A DNA stretch of 64,000 nt from CAYLJV01 sp964510375 (lineage in GTDB: Archaea > Hadarchaeota > Hadarchaeia > Hadarchaeales > JAGGTB01): contig CAZEBR010000001.1 in NCBI GenBank assembly GCA_964510375.1, positions 62,001-126,000 of the forward strand. Direction: 5' to 3'. The position numbers were made by a program, and so were the translations under genes. The notes below the pieces were generated by a model that was given only the letters and a program-made list of their open reading frames with translations, did no database searches and had not been told where the DNA came from. Below are positions 54,503 through 63,868 of this stretch, piece by piece. Numbering within the stretch: position 1 is the first letter of the stretch; the number at the start of each line of letters is the position of its first letter.

Positions 54503-54667
54503 TTAGGTTAGAAGTGGCGTAAGAGCCGTTCCTAGGAAAAATAGGATTATCAACACGATTGCGACCCTTTTAACGTCTAATTTTTTTATCTTGTTCCACT
54601 CCAACGATACCACCAGTAGGGCGATTCCTATCATCATCACAATGTACCAATAGTTTGAAAATTCCAT
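54503..54667 (-). CDS. 54-residue membrane protein
   Basis: This short gene codes for 54 residues: a first hydrophobic helix (YWYIVMMIGIALLVVSL), a basic hairpin (EWNKIKKLDVKR) and a second helix (VAIVLIILFFLGTALT). A good ribosome-binding site (AAGGAGAT) lies five bases before the ATG at 54667. Together the clean start, the two helices and the basic turn argue for a real small hairpin membrane protein. Function unknown. Confidence 0.65.
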   Translation of the reverse strand: MEFSNYWYIVMMIGIALLVVSLEWNKIKKLDVKRVAIVLIILFFLGTALTPLLT

Positions 54668-54896
54668 CCTATCTCCTTACTTGTGTGTTGTTCAAACACT
54701 TATTAAAGCATAAACGTGGATTTTCCTCTTTCTTTGTCGTGATGTCATGAATATGACTTTTGATTTTTATCAATTTCACTCTATTTAATAATTGAATTAG
54801 CTCTCTCGGCTCTTAAATTAAGATTTATAATAAAGTGAAAATATTATAAGTGCGAGAACTTAGGATTATAACACCTTTGAGTGGAGGTAATTTCGC

Positions 54897-57053
54897 TTGG
54901 GAAAAACATTGGTAATCAGTGAAAAGCCGAGTGCGGCGGCGAAAATAGCTGGCGCTATCTCCAATGGGGATTCGGTGGAAAAGGAGCTCAATGGCGTTCC
55001 TTACTACGAATTTTCTCGTGATGGGGAGGAAATCGTCGTAGTTCCCGCTTTGGGTCACTTATTCACACTCAAGAATACGAAACCCATGAAGGATTATCCT
55101 ATGTACGAAGTCGAATGGGTTCCAAAGTACGAGGCTAACAACACTTCGGGCGATTCGGAACCTTTCGTGAAGGCGATCGAAGAGATTGCGGAAGATGCTG
55201 ACGAATATATTAATGCGACTGACTTTGATCAAGAAGGTGCTGTCATTGGTTATACCATTCTAAAATATCTCTGTGAGGATGGGGCCCCGGAAAAAGCAAA
55301 GAGAATGAAGTTCTCTACTCTGACTGCGGAGGAACTGGAGGATGCGTATAGTAATCTGCTTCCTAGTTTGGATCAAGGATTGGTGGATTCCGGGATAGCG
55401 AGGCATATGTTGGACTGGTACTGGGGAATGAATCTCTCAAAGGCGCTTACTTCATCTGTAGAGGCTGCACACGATCGTTTTGTAAAGCTTTCAGCTGGCA
55501 GAGTCCAGACGCCAACTCTTAAGATATTGTTGGGGCGGGAGAAGGAGATTGAGGAGTTTGAACCCGATCCATATTGGGTCATAGAACTCCTTTTCGAGTT
55601 TGACGATCAGGAGGTCAAGGCGAAGTTCGACGAGGAGAAGATTTGGGAAGAGGATAGAGCGTTTGAAATCAAGGACAAGTGCGAGGGGGAATCCGCAGAA
55701 GTCGTTAACATAAAGACTAGGAAGTATACAAATAAACCCCCGACGCCGTTCAACCTTAGTTCGCTCCAATCCGAAGCTTACAATCAGTTTGGGTATTCTC
55801 CGGCGAGGACCCAGCAGCTTGCCCAGAGCCTCTACAACGATGCGTTGATAAGTTATCCCCGAACCGGTTCCAAGAAATTGCCCGAATCGATAGGATACGA
55901 GGAGATTATCGAGAAGATAAGCGAAATTCACGGTTACAAGGGCAGAGCTAAGAAGATTTTGAAAAAAGATGAGTTGGAGCCGAACGAGGGAAAGGCTGAT
56001 GATCCTGCGCATCCTGCGATTTATCCTACCGGCGTGAAGCCCGAGGATTTGGAGGGACCCAGACGCAAGGTCTACGACCTGATCGTGAAGAGATTTCTTG
56101 CAACGTTCGCCGACGAGGCGACAAAGCAGAGCGTCAGGGTCGATATGGAGATTAAAGAGGAGCCTTTCTTTTTGAGAGGACGAAAGGTTTTGGAGGAGGG
56201 CTGGCTTGAATTTTATGCTCCCTACGGGACTACTGATGAGGTTATCCTTCCCGACTTTGAGGAGGGACAGAAACTTGACCCCGAAGAGTTTCTATTCCAG
56301 GAAAAGGAGACTAAACCTCCCGCAAGATACAACCGTTCTTCCACGGTCAAGGAGATGGAAGATCGGAACCTCGGGACCAAGGCTACTCGTGCGGGAATTG
56401 TAGAAAACCTTGCCGATAGGAATTACATTGACGGACAACGCATTAAGGTTACTAAGATAGGCCGCCAGATCATTGAGTCCCTGAACGAATACTGTCCGGA
56501 TATCGTCAGCGTGGGTCTAACCAGGCACTTTGAGGAGGAAATGGAGGATATAAGGGAAAACGGGAGGGGAATGGAGGAGGTTTTGGATGAAGCCAAGGAA
56601 AAGCTGGAAACGATTTTGGAGAATATCAAAGAAAATGAGGAGAGCATCGGTGAACCTCTCGGTGAGGCTTACAGAGAAACTAGGAGGAATCAGAAGATTA
56701 TGGGGGATTGTGGAGTTTGTGAGGATGGTGAACTGAAGATTATAGTTTCAAAAAGGACTGGGAAGAGATTTGCAGGCTGTACCAATTATCCCGATTGTAA
56801 TAATTCATTCCCTCTACCTCAAAACGGCAAGATAGTGCCGCTCGGAGAAAGCTGTGATGAGTGTGGAGTGCCGAAGATTAAGGTGATCAGGAAGGGTAAG
56901 AGACCCTATACCATGTGTATCAATCACGAATGTTCCTCGAAGGAGGACTGGGATATAGATCCTGATACTATCGGAGAGTCGGGGGAATCCGAAGACGAGG
57001 AGGAGTCCGACGAAGAGGCGGAAGAGGAGGAAGGGGAAAAGGAGTCCGAATGA
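54897..57053 (+). CDS. topA: DNA topoisomerase I (type IA)
   Basis: This is a 718-residue enzyme that relaxes negative supercoils. TOPRIM start VISEKPSAAAKIA, the acidic pair DFDQEGAVIG, and the active-site Tyr near residue 320 in LISYPRTGSKKLP are clear. The C-terminal part has zinc-ribbon Cys sets (CGVCEDGEL ... CTNYPDC; CDECGVP ... CINHEC). The last 35 residues are an acidic low-complexity tail (SEDEEESDEEAEEEEGE). The start is TTG with GGAGGT eight bases before. Confidence 0.95.
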   Translation: MGKTLVISEKPSAAAKIAGAISNGDSVEKELNGVPYYEFSRDGEEIVVVPALGHLFTLKNTKPMKDYPMYEVEWVPKYEANNTSGDSEPFVKAIEEIAEDADEYINATDFDQEGAVIGYTILKYLCEDGAPEKAKRMKFSTLTAEELEDAYSNLLPSLDQGLVDSGIARHMLDWYWGMNLSKALTSSVEAAHDRFVKLSAGRVQTPTLKILLGREKEIEEFEPDPYWVIELLFEFDDQEVKAKFDEEKIWEEDRAFEIKDKCEGESAEVVNIKTRKYTNKPPTPFNLSSLQSEAYNQFGYSPARTQQLAQSLYNDALISYPRTGSKKLPESIGYEEIIEKISEIHGYKGRAKKILKKDELEPNEGKADDPAHPAIYPTGVKPEDLEGPRRKVYDLIVKRFLATFADEATKQSVRVDMEIKEEPFFLRGRKVLEEGWLEFYAPYGTTDEVILPDFEEGQKLDPEEFLFQEKETKPPARYNRSSTVKEMEDRNLGTKATRAGIVENLADRNYIDGQRIKVTKIGRQIIESLNEYCPDIVSVGLTRHFEEEMEDIRENGRGMEEVLDEAKEKLETILENIKENEESIGEPLGEAYRETRRNQKIMGDCGVCEDGELKIIVSKRTGKRFAGCTNYPDCNNSFPLPQNGKIVPLGESCDECGVPKIKVIRKGKRPYTMCINHECSSKEDWDIDPDTIGESGESEDEEESDEEAEEEEGEKESE

Positions 57054-57271
57054 ATCTCCTGAACGATGATTTTTGGACTCTTAGAAGCGTTTTGATTGGT
57101 TAACTTTTCTAAGGAGACTATCATTGGTTATATAGGAGACGTTTAATTGGGGTCGTTTACCATGATGGTCAAATTTTTCATTGGATGTAACCCGCTAAGG
57201 GAATATTTTTCTAAAGCTATGAACCAGCTATTCATTGCTCTTTTTGAGAATTTGCAAGGCAGGTTGTGGTG

Positions 57272-58147
57272 ATGTCACGAAAGATAGCTTTCATTTCCGG
57301 AAAGGGTGGAGTGGGAAAGAGCACTATAGTCGCAAACGTTGCAATCGCAGCTTCTCGGCTGGGTAAGGATGTCGTTTTGGTGGATGCGGATATATCCATG
57401 GCCGATTTAGCCCTTTCTCTGGGTCTGGAGATGGATAGATCTACGTTACATGACGTGTTGGCGAGTGATGCCGAGCTTTCCGATGCTATCTATTCCGGTC
57501 CGGAGGGGGTAAAAGTAGTTACCGCCGGGGTTTCCCTTCACGAGTTGCGGAAGGCCGAGCCGGGAAACCTAGTAAACATCGTCGACGAGCTTTCGGAAAT
57601 TTTCGACCTCGTTCTGATAGACTCTCCTTCGGGCTTGGGAAAGGCCGCTCTGACCAGTCTCCGAGCGAGCGAGGAGTACGTTCTGGTCACCGCTCCTATA
57701 CTTACTTCGATAGCTGATTCTTTGAGGACAAACGAAATAGCAGATCGGCTTGGAAAGACCCCTCTCGGGATAGTCGTTTCTAGAACGACCGGTGAGGAGG
57801 AGGATGTACCCGTCGAGGAGATCGAGTCCACTCTTGAGTTACCGATTTTGTCGGAGATACCGGAGGACCCTGAGGTACAGATGTCGGCATCGGTGGGAAA
57901 TCCAGTGATAATTCGGAAACCGGATTCCCCCAGTTCGAGGTCTTTTAGGGAGTTGGCTTGGGAGATAATTGTCGATAAGGGGGAGGTCGATTATAATGAT
58001 ATTCTGGAAAATACCGTTGAGGAAATCAAGGATATCACGAAAGAACGGGATATAAATCCCGAGATACTTCTGGAATTAGAAAAGGAAAACGAAAACAGGA
58101 GCACCTTAAAGGATTGGTTGCAGTCGAGGATCGATTCTAACGATTAG
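57272..58147 (+). CDS. MinD/ParA-like ATPase
   Basis: This is a 291-residue deviant-Walker ATPase. P-loop KGGVGKST (11-18), VLVDADISMADLALSLGLE (switch I), and LVLIDSPSGLGKAALTSLRAS (switch II) are typical of archaeal MinD-like proteins that act in spatial organisation at the membrane. The C-terminal 60 residues are helical and acidic. The GTG two codons earlier is possible. Its end overlaps the phosphatase gene by 4 bases, tail to tail. Confidence 0.88.
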   Translation: MSRKIAFISGKGGVGKSTIVANVAIAASRLGKDVVLVDADISMADLALSLGLEMDRSTLHDVLASDAELSDAIYSGPEGVKVVTAGVSLHELRKAEPGNLVNIVDELSEIFDLVLIDSPSGLGKAALTSLRASEEYVLVTAPILTSIADSLRTNEIADRLGKTPLGIVVSRTTGEEEDVPVEEIESTLELPILSEIPEDPEVQMSASVGNPVIIRKPDSPSSRSFRELAWEIIVDKGEVDYNDILENTVEEIKDITKERDINPEILLELEKENENRSTLKDWLQSRIDSND

Positions 58148-58830
58148 ATTCTCCTTAGTATTTGTTCTATGGCTTCCTGAACTCCAACCCCGTACGGCCT
58201 TTGCATCGTCTCGTCGCTGATTTCTTTTGCTCTTTCACTTGCGTTCGACGGTACAAAACTTAGTCCGGCCTTTTTTAACATTTCTATATCGTTTTCGGCG
58301 TCTCCGATAGCGGCTATTTCCGAAAAGGAGCAATCGATTATAGAGGCGACTCTGTCTAAGGCACGACCTTTGTTGACGTCCGGCTTTTTTATGTGAATTG
58401 AAAATCCCGAGTCTACTACCTTGAGATCCAGATCCTCAGCCTGAATTGCCTCTGAGGCTTCTTCCGCGTTTATAGTTCTTTCTAAAGTTCTATATGTCCG
58501 CTGAAGTTGGTAATCCGAGGTATATTCGATGTTTTCGAATTTCTTTTCCAAAACTCTGATTCCCTCGTCCACACGCTCGATATCTCCGAGCAAGTATTCC
58601 TCGTCGTTCTTCTGGTCGTAAACGATCCCCCCGTCTTCCGCCGTCAGGGGTCCGGTGGTGCCTAGCAGGACGGAGGCGGTTCTGGCGAAGCACAGGACGT
58701 TTCCCGTGGTTAGGCAAATTGGAATGCCCTTCTCCTCTGCTTTTCTTATTGGATTTACGGCTTGAACTTCAAGCTGTCTTTTTTCGTTCGTGATGGTCCC
58801 GTCTATGTCCAGAGCAATAGCCTTGATCAA
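58144..58830 (-). CDS. Phosphoglycolate phosphatase (HAD, archaeal type)
   Basis: This is a 228-residue HAD phosphatase of the TA0175 group. The catalytic motif DIDGTITN is followed by the Thr motif LTTGNVL and the GDAENDIEMLKKAG motif, with the C2 cap between. The frame extends upstream into radA (58908), but TTG at 58830, with GAGGGA before it and starting IKAIALDIDGT, fits the family start. It follows radA by 10 bases. Confidence 0.88.
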   Translation of the reverse strand: MIKAIALDIDGTITNEKRQLEVQAVNPIRKAEEKGIPICLTTGNVLCFARTASVLLGTTGPLTAEDGGIVYDQKNDEEYLLGDIERVDEGIRVLEKKFENIEYTSDYQLQRTYRTLERTINAEEASEAIQAEDLDLKVVDSGFSIHIKKPDVNKGRALDRVASIIDCSFSEIAAIGDAENDIEMLKKAGLSFVPSNASERAKEISDETMQRPYGVGVQEAIEQILRRI

Positions 58831-58840
58831 AGTAATTCCC

Positions 58841-59797
58841 TCAACTTTTGATTCCTCTGGTGGTAATCTTGAAGACTGCTTCTCCTTCCGGCAGTTCCGG
58901 ACTGTCAACTATTCTTGCGATCCGCCTAGATCCTCTGGATTTTCTCAGATAAATTCTCGTCGTTGCGGAATGCCCCAGTACATGTCCTCCGATCGGCTGG
59001 GTTGAATCTCCCAAGAAAGCGTCGGGGTTTGCTTGAACCTGATTGGTGACTAGGACAGCCACGTTGTTTTGATCGGCTATTCTGTGTAAAGTCAGGAGAT
59101 GTTGCCCCAGTTTTTGTTGTCTCTCTGCCAAGGCCTCCCGACCCACGTATTCGGCCCTGAATAGCGAGGTTACCGTGTCCACGATGAGCAGTTTTACGTT
59201 TCTTTCCTCGACTATTTCTTGGGCCTTCTCGGCAGTTATGAGTTGTTGGTCGGTGTTTACGATTTTTGCCACGAGAATGTTCTGTAAAGCTTCCTCGGGG
59301 TCCAAGTTGGCCCCCCGTGCCATGTTTTTGATTCTTCTTGGCCTGAAGGTGTTTTCGGTATCTATGTAGATTGCATTTCCGTCGAGTCCACCTTCCTCTT
59401 TCGGAAGTTGGACGTTTACGCTGAGTTGGTGAGCGATTTGAGTTTTTCCACTACCGAATTCTCCAAACATTTCCGTAACGGACTGAGTTTCGATTCCTCC
59501 CCCGAACAGATTATCAAGTTCTTCACAACCCGTGGATATCCATCCCACGTCCCCCCTCTTGTTCAAGATCGTTTCCGCCGTCACGAACCTGTCCTTTCCG
59601 CTTTCGGCTTTGGCTTCTTCTATAATTTTCTTGGCCTTGGATTCTCCTATTTCCGCGACTTTTTGAAGATCTTTTGCTTTCGCAATAGCGATTGATTCGA
59701 TGGTTTCAAAATCTGCGTCCCTAAGCTTTCTCGCAAGCGCTTCTTCCACTTCGGATAGAGCAGTAATATCTTTTCTTTCTTGCAATTTATCTCCCAT
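58841..59797 (-). CDS. radA: DNA repair and recombination protein RadA
   Basis: This is a 318-residue archaeal Rad51/RecA recombinase. N-terminal helix-hairpin-helix (LQKVAEIGESKAKKIIEEA), Walker A GEFGSGKTQ (112-120), LLIVDTVTSLFRAEY (Walker B), and NQVQANPDAF with the L2 loop (GGHVLGHSATTRIYLRKS). No intein is present. It forms filaments on single-stranded DNA. It lies just downstream of rpa, which also acts on single-stranded DNA. Confidence 0.96.
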   Translation of the reverse strand: MGDKLQERKDITALSEVEEALARKLRDADFETIESIAIAKAKDLQKVAEIGESKAKKIIEEAKAESGKDRFVTAETILNKRGDVGWISTGCEELDNLFGGGIETQSVTEMFGEFGSGKTQIAHQLSVNVQLPKEEGGLDGNAIYIDTENTFRPRRIKNMARGANLDPEEALQNILVAKIVNTDQQLITAEKAQEIVEERNVKLLIVDTVTSLFRAEYVGREALAERQQKLGQHLLTLHRIADQNNVAVLVTNQVQANPDAFLGDSTQPIGGHVLGHSATTRIYLRKSRGSRRIARIVDSPELPEGEAVFKITTRGIKS

Positions 59798-59829
59798 TCT
59801 CTCTTCTTTCTTTTTATAATGATAATTTT

Positions 59830-61905
59830 TTAAGCTTCGATTCTCTCGAGCATTCGATTCAGTTCATTTTTTGCTTTTGGGAAGTTAACTTCATTTGTCC
59901 TGAGTTCGAGTTGCTCGTAGTATTCGTCTCTGCGAACGTTGCCCGATACGTCTATGTCCTGTCCTTCTAAATCTAATTCCTCGTATAAATCCGATAAGTC
60001 TTCATCTCTCAGTTCTTGGTACACTTCATTCGCAGTTTTTCCAATTAATTCCTCTGCCTGTTTCCCGAAAGCTACGACCCGAATGTTTCCAGTTCCGTCG
60101 TCCACTATCATGTTGACTACGGCTCTAGGCTCCGGCGCTACCGTTTCTCCGCATTTGTCGCACAAAACTTGAGAATCCTCGCTTTTGATGTTTTTGTTGC
60201 ACTTTGGACAGACTCTGAAGACGGGATTTCTTTGAAAAACCTGAACGACCGTTCCGTAAATTTTCGCCTGAGTGTTCTCTTCTACATCCTCTATATCCGA
60301 TCTGCTCTTCGGCGATGTTTTTTCCTTGATTTCTTCCGGCGCCGGTATGTCCGTAACCGTTTCGGGACCTACCTCCACCTCGGCATCTTCTCCCAAGTGG
60401 ATTTCAATATCACCATAACTGCCAGAAACGGTATACGAGTTCGTAATCCTGATTATATCTCCGACATCCAATTCATCGATAATTTTAGTTTTAGAGTCCC
60501 AGAGCGTAACTTTTCTTTTGCCCGTTTCGTCACCCACGGTTAAAGTAGCTGCTTTTCCCTCGCTTCCGTCCTGTCGTTCGAACTCCCTCACATCCGAGAT
60601 TTCTATTACTCTCCCTACAGTTTCTATCGAATTCATACCCTCTTCTAACTCCGATAGCTTCACGGTTTTTGGTTCGGTCTTTTCTATTTCGATATCCTCG
60701 GGATTAATTTTGACTCTGGCCTGCCCGCCAACCTGTATTTCGGGCCTGTCACGGAGTCCGATTTTACTTCTGGCATTTTCTATGAGTATTAGATCTCCCC
60801 TGGAAAGCTTCTCACCGACGTCGACCTTCTCGTCCCAGAAGGAAGCCCTGATAGTTCCGGTTTCGTCCCCCAAAACGGCTCCCATCACTCTCCCCTCGGA
60901 CCCGTCGTCCCGGGTGAAATTCTTGACCGAGTACGTTCGTTGAACCCGAGCTGCTATTTCGAAGGCCGACATATCGGGCTCGACTTCTTCGACCTTCAGA
61001 AGCTTTTTTTCGAATTCTGGAAGGTTTTCCACTTCGCTTGGGGACAGATTCTTCGTGATTTTGCCTCTCCAGTTTAAATGAAGCTCCGTATCACCCTGTT
61101 GGCCTTCTCGAACCGATGCGTTTTCGATTTTCACTGCGTCGCCCTGTTCTATCTCCTCGGTTTTTTCCGCCTTATCTCCCCACAAGGCCACTCGAGTTTT
61201 TCCGGTTTCGTCTATTAGCCTCAGGTTCGAGACCTTGCCGCTCGATCCGTCCGACCGTTCAAACTCTCTGGGTTCGCTCGCCGCAGTTACCCTCCCAACA
61301 ATGTCGGCATATTGCAAGTCAGGTTCGAGATCCGATATCTTAACAAAAGTTTCGGACATTGAGGGAAGGTCGTCGACCCTCTCGTCGGTCGGTTCGATTT
61401 CGATATCCGATCTTCGTCCAATGTTTAGTTCCGGAGACCCGTCTCTCCCCTTTTTTACGTAAGCTCCCTTTACGTGCAAGATCGTCCCCCTCTGAATCTC
61501 CTCTTCGGTGACGAGTTTTGTCATCTCGCCCCAGAGGACAGTCCTGACCTCTCCCGTCTTGTCCTTCAGAATTACGTTCGAGACCTTTCCCTCGGACCCG
61601 TCCTTCTTTTCGAATTCTCGGGGTTCAAACGTCCTTTCTACCACTCCGACGACGTCGATATTGGACATTCCATCGCTTAGATCTTCGATAAGGAGCTTTC
61701 TGACTTCCGGCTCCTCCCTCTCCGGCGTTATTCCGTAGCTTCTGGCCACTATCGTGGCAGCGCCTTCGGGAGTTATGAATCCGCTCAACTCGTCTTGTTT
61801 TTCCTCTATTTTTTCTTCTATTTCTTCCCTTTCAGCGTCCGTCTCATCTAATATCTGCTGAATTATTTTCTCTGCATCTTCGTCCAATTCCATCACAAGT
61901 TTCAA
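59830..61905 (-). CDS. rpa: Replication protein A with four OB folds
   Basis: This is a single-stranded DNA-binding protein of about 690 residues. Four similar OB-fold repeats are visible, each with a (E/D)xRxFExxDGSxGK signature (EPREFEKKDGSEGKVSN, EPREFERSDGSSGKVSN, KNFTRDDGSEGRVMG, DVREFERQDGSEGKAAT). A fifth beta region with a zinc finger follows (CPKCNKNIKSEDSQVLCDKCG). The start is uncertain: TTG 61905, GTG or ATG 61893 lie within four codons. It is 32 bases ahead of radA. Confidence 0.92.
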   Translation of the reverse strand: MKLVMELDEDAEKIIQQILDETDAEREEIEEKIEEKQDELSGFITPEGAATIVARSYGITPEREEPEVRKLLIEDLSDGMSNIDVVGVVERTFEPREFEKKDGSEGKVSNVILKDKTGEVRTVLWGEMTKLVTEEEIQRGTILHVKGAYVKKGRDGSPELNIGRRSDIEIEPTDERVDDLPSMSETFVKISDLEPDLQYADIVGRVTAASEPREFERSDGSSGKVSNLRLIDETGKTRVALWGDKAEKTEEIEQGDAVKIENASVREGQQGDTELHLNWRGKITKNLSPSEVENLPEFEKKLLKVEEVEPDMSAFEIAARVQRTYSVKNFTRDDGSEGRVMGAVLGDETGTIRASFWDEKVDVGEKLSRGDLILIENARSKIGLRDRPEIQVGGQARVKINPEDIEIEKTEPKTVKLSELEEGMNSIETVGRVIEISDVREFERQDGSEGKAATLTVGDETGKRKVTLWDSKTKIIDELDVGDIIRITNSYTVSGSYGDIEIHLGEDAEVEVGPETVTDIPAPEEIKEKTSPKSRSDIEDVEENTQAKIYGTVVQVFQRNPVFRVCPKCNKNIKSEDSQVLCDKCGETVAPEPRAVVNMIVDDGTGNIRVVAFGKQAEELIGKTANEVYQELRDEDLSDLYEELDLEGQDIDVSGNVRRDEYYEQLELRTNEVNFPKAKNELNRMLERIEA

Positions 61906-61954
61906 GTTTGTTCGATAAACTAAAAGAGGTTATTCATCTTTCTGACCCGTCCGC

Positions 61955-63217
61955 CTAACTCCGAATTTGATTTAGTATCTCTTTAGCGCGATCGGTGTTT
62001 ATTTTCTCTTCATCTATCATCCGGTTGGCGACCTTCTCCACTTCTTCGTTTTCTGCTCCGACGAGAAATGCGATATTGCGGGCGTGCAGACGCATGTGGC
62101 CTTCCTGTATTCCTTCAGTCGCTAAAGCTCTGAGGGCGGCCAAGTTTTGAGCTAGCCCTACCGCGGCCATTACTTCTGCCAGTTCCTGTGAGGAGTTTAC
62201 GTCCAGTATTTTTAGGCCGGTTTTTGAGATAGGGTTTATTTCACTGGCTCCTCCGACCGTACCTACGGCAATCGGGACCTCTATCTCTCCGACTAGGTTA
62301 CCTTCTTCGTTTTTTCTCCAAGAGGTAAGCGGACTATATCCGTTCAGAGCGGCATAGGAATGAGCGCCGGCTTCTAGGGCACGCGTGTCGTTCCCGGTCG
62401 CTAGAGCGACGGCATCCATCCCGTTCATTATTCCCTTGTTGTGGGTTGCACATCTGTAAGGGTCGTTGGCGGCGAATTGATATGCCTTGAGTATCCCGTC
62501 GACGGCCTCTTCTCCACCCAATTCCTCCTTGTCGAACACCGCTTTTGCCCTGGCGATTCTTCGTTCCGCCAGGTTTGAGATTATTCGCAGTATAACTCTC
62601 CCGCCAGTCAGTTCTTCTATGGTGGGAGCTATCGCTTCTGCCATCGTGTTGACGGCGTTCGCACCCATGGCGTCCCTAGTGTCGATTATTAGGTGGACGA
62701 TCAGCATTTCGCCATCTTCCGTGGAAATCTCTCTAGTTTGAATCTCCTTGGCACCGCCACCCAGTTCCACCAGTGTTTGGTCTTGGCGATTCGCTAGCTC
62801 TATGATCTTATCTTCATTTGATTTGATGGCTTTCTTGGCCTCTTTTAGGTCATCCAAGTCCGTTACCTGTATTTGACCGATCATCAGGGGCGGGGTGCTT
62901 TCCGTCTCAAATCCCCCCTTTTTCCTAGCTATTTTCGCCGCGTAGGAAGCTGCCGCAACGACGGAAGATTCTGCAATTTACATTGGGAGTAGATTGTCCT
63001 TCCCGTTTATCCTAAAATTTAGAGCTATTCCTAAGGGTAGCTCGAGTGTCCCGATGACGTTTTCTATCATCTGATCCGCTTGCTCTATATCCAAGGAACC
63101 TGTTTTCCTCAAATAGTCGACTTCATCTTCGGAAAGTTCCGCGAGTTCCTTAATTTTTTCCATGCGTTTTTCCGGAGATAGTTTGTAAAATCCGGGTATC
63201 CTAGAAGTTTCTGTCAT
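61955..63217 (-). pseudogene. mvaA: Class II HMG-CoA reductase interrupted by in-frame TAA
   Basis: This enzyme makes mevalonate for archaeal lipids. The N-terminal 79 residues (SRIPGFYKLSPEKRMEKI to GKDNLLPM) end at a TAA (62978-62980). The same frame then continues as IAESSVVAAASYAAKIARKK and on through PPLMIGQIQ, HNKGIMNGMDAVALATGNDTRA and HMRLHARN. Catalytic Lys, Asp and His are kept, and the catalytic Glu should lie a few residues after the stop. No base is added or lost, so one codon is nonsense. Without it the protein would be about 420 residues, normal for the family. Confidence 0.88.
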
Positions 63218-63306
63218 CCCTACACCTCTGTAGAAGTGAGGTTCATCCTCTTAAATAAAAATTGTTAAAAGCCGAACTGGTGCCGTACCATTTGTTGATT
63301 TGAGTT

Positions 63307-63744
63307 TCAGTCCAGGGCGATGAGTAGTCTCGATACCCTGGAGTTTTCTTTTATCGCTATTCCGTTGCCCTCCACGAATAGGGGTACTTTCCCGAGCTTT
63401 TCCAAAATTAGGGTCGGATGCGTGCTTGAGTTTCTGGTCAATCTCGGTAGCGGTTGTAGAATTGCCGATTTTTCTTGGTTTAATTCCTCGTTGTATTCTA
63501 TGAGATAGGTATCTTGCTCCAATTCCCACCATCCGTAGTCGTCTTTGGGATCTCTGAGTTCAGGTTTTATCTCTTTTATTTCGGCGTCCGTTCTTTCATC
63601 CCCACCGAAGTCGAGTTCGCCCCGACCCTCGATTTCGTAGACTTTGTTCACCGTCAGATCTAACCCAGCTTCTTGGGCTTGGGTGTCCAGATAAATGATG
63701 TTATCTAAAAATTCTGCCGTTTCTTCTCCATTCAAGAATCTCAT
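63307..63744 (-). CDS. dUTPase/dCTP-deaminase-fold protein
   Basis: This is a 145-residue protein of the trimeric dUTPase fold: LTVNKVYEIEGRGELDFGG start, YLIEYNEEL and ILQPLPRLTRNSS in the middle, and GIAIKENSRVSRLLIAL at the end. This matches the archaeal dCTP deaminase/dUTPase group in plan, but the usual active-site residues are not fully clear, so the nucleotide specificity is left open. It stands alone. Confidence 0.7.
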   Translation of the reverse strand: MRFLNGEETAEFLDNIIYLDTQAQEAGLDLTVNKVYEIEGRGELDFGGDERTDAEIKEIKPELRDPKDDYGWWELEQDTYLIEYNEELNQEKSAILQPLPRLTRNSSTHPTLILEKLGKVPLFVEGNGIAIKENSRVSRLLIALD

Positions 63745-63828
63745 TCAGTTCTCCCAATTGGATAAGGGATTTTTTGTTAATAAAAAGTCCCGAATAGATT
63801 TTCTAAAACCCAGAAGTTCCTTGTAAGA

Positions 63829-63865
63829 AAATAAAAAATAAAAAGGGTCAAGGCTTTTTCAAGCC
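63829..63865 (-). terminator. Hairpin and T-rich terminator of the rightmost gene
   Basis: On the minus strand a 5-bp stem (GGCTT-GAAA-AAGCC, 63852-63865) just after the stop codon is followed by CCCTTTTTATTTTTTATTTTC. A T-rich tract is the usual archaeal termination signal. Confidence 0.5.
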
Positions 63866-63868
63866 AGT

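Noticed and set aside
58831..58908. Longer N-terminus of the phosphoglycolate phosphatase
   Set aside because: The extension overlaps radA and lies before the ribosome-binding site and the conserved start of the HAD domain.
61955..62884. A separate 309-residue short HMG-CoA reductase
   Set aside because: The same frame upstream of this ATG holds conserved reductase sequence back to the TAA, so the ATG is internal to the broken full-length gene.
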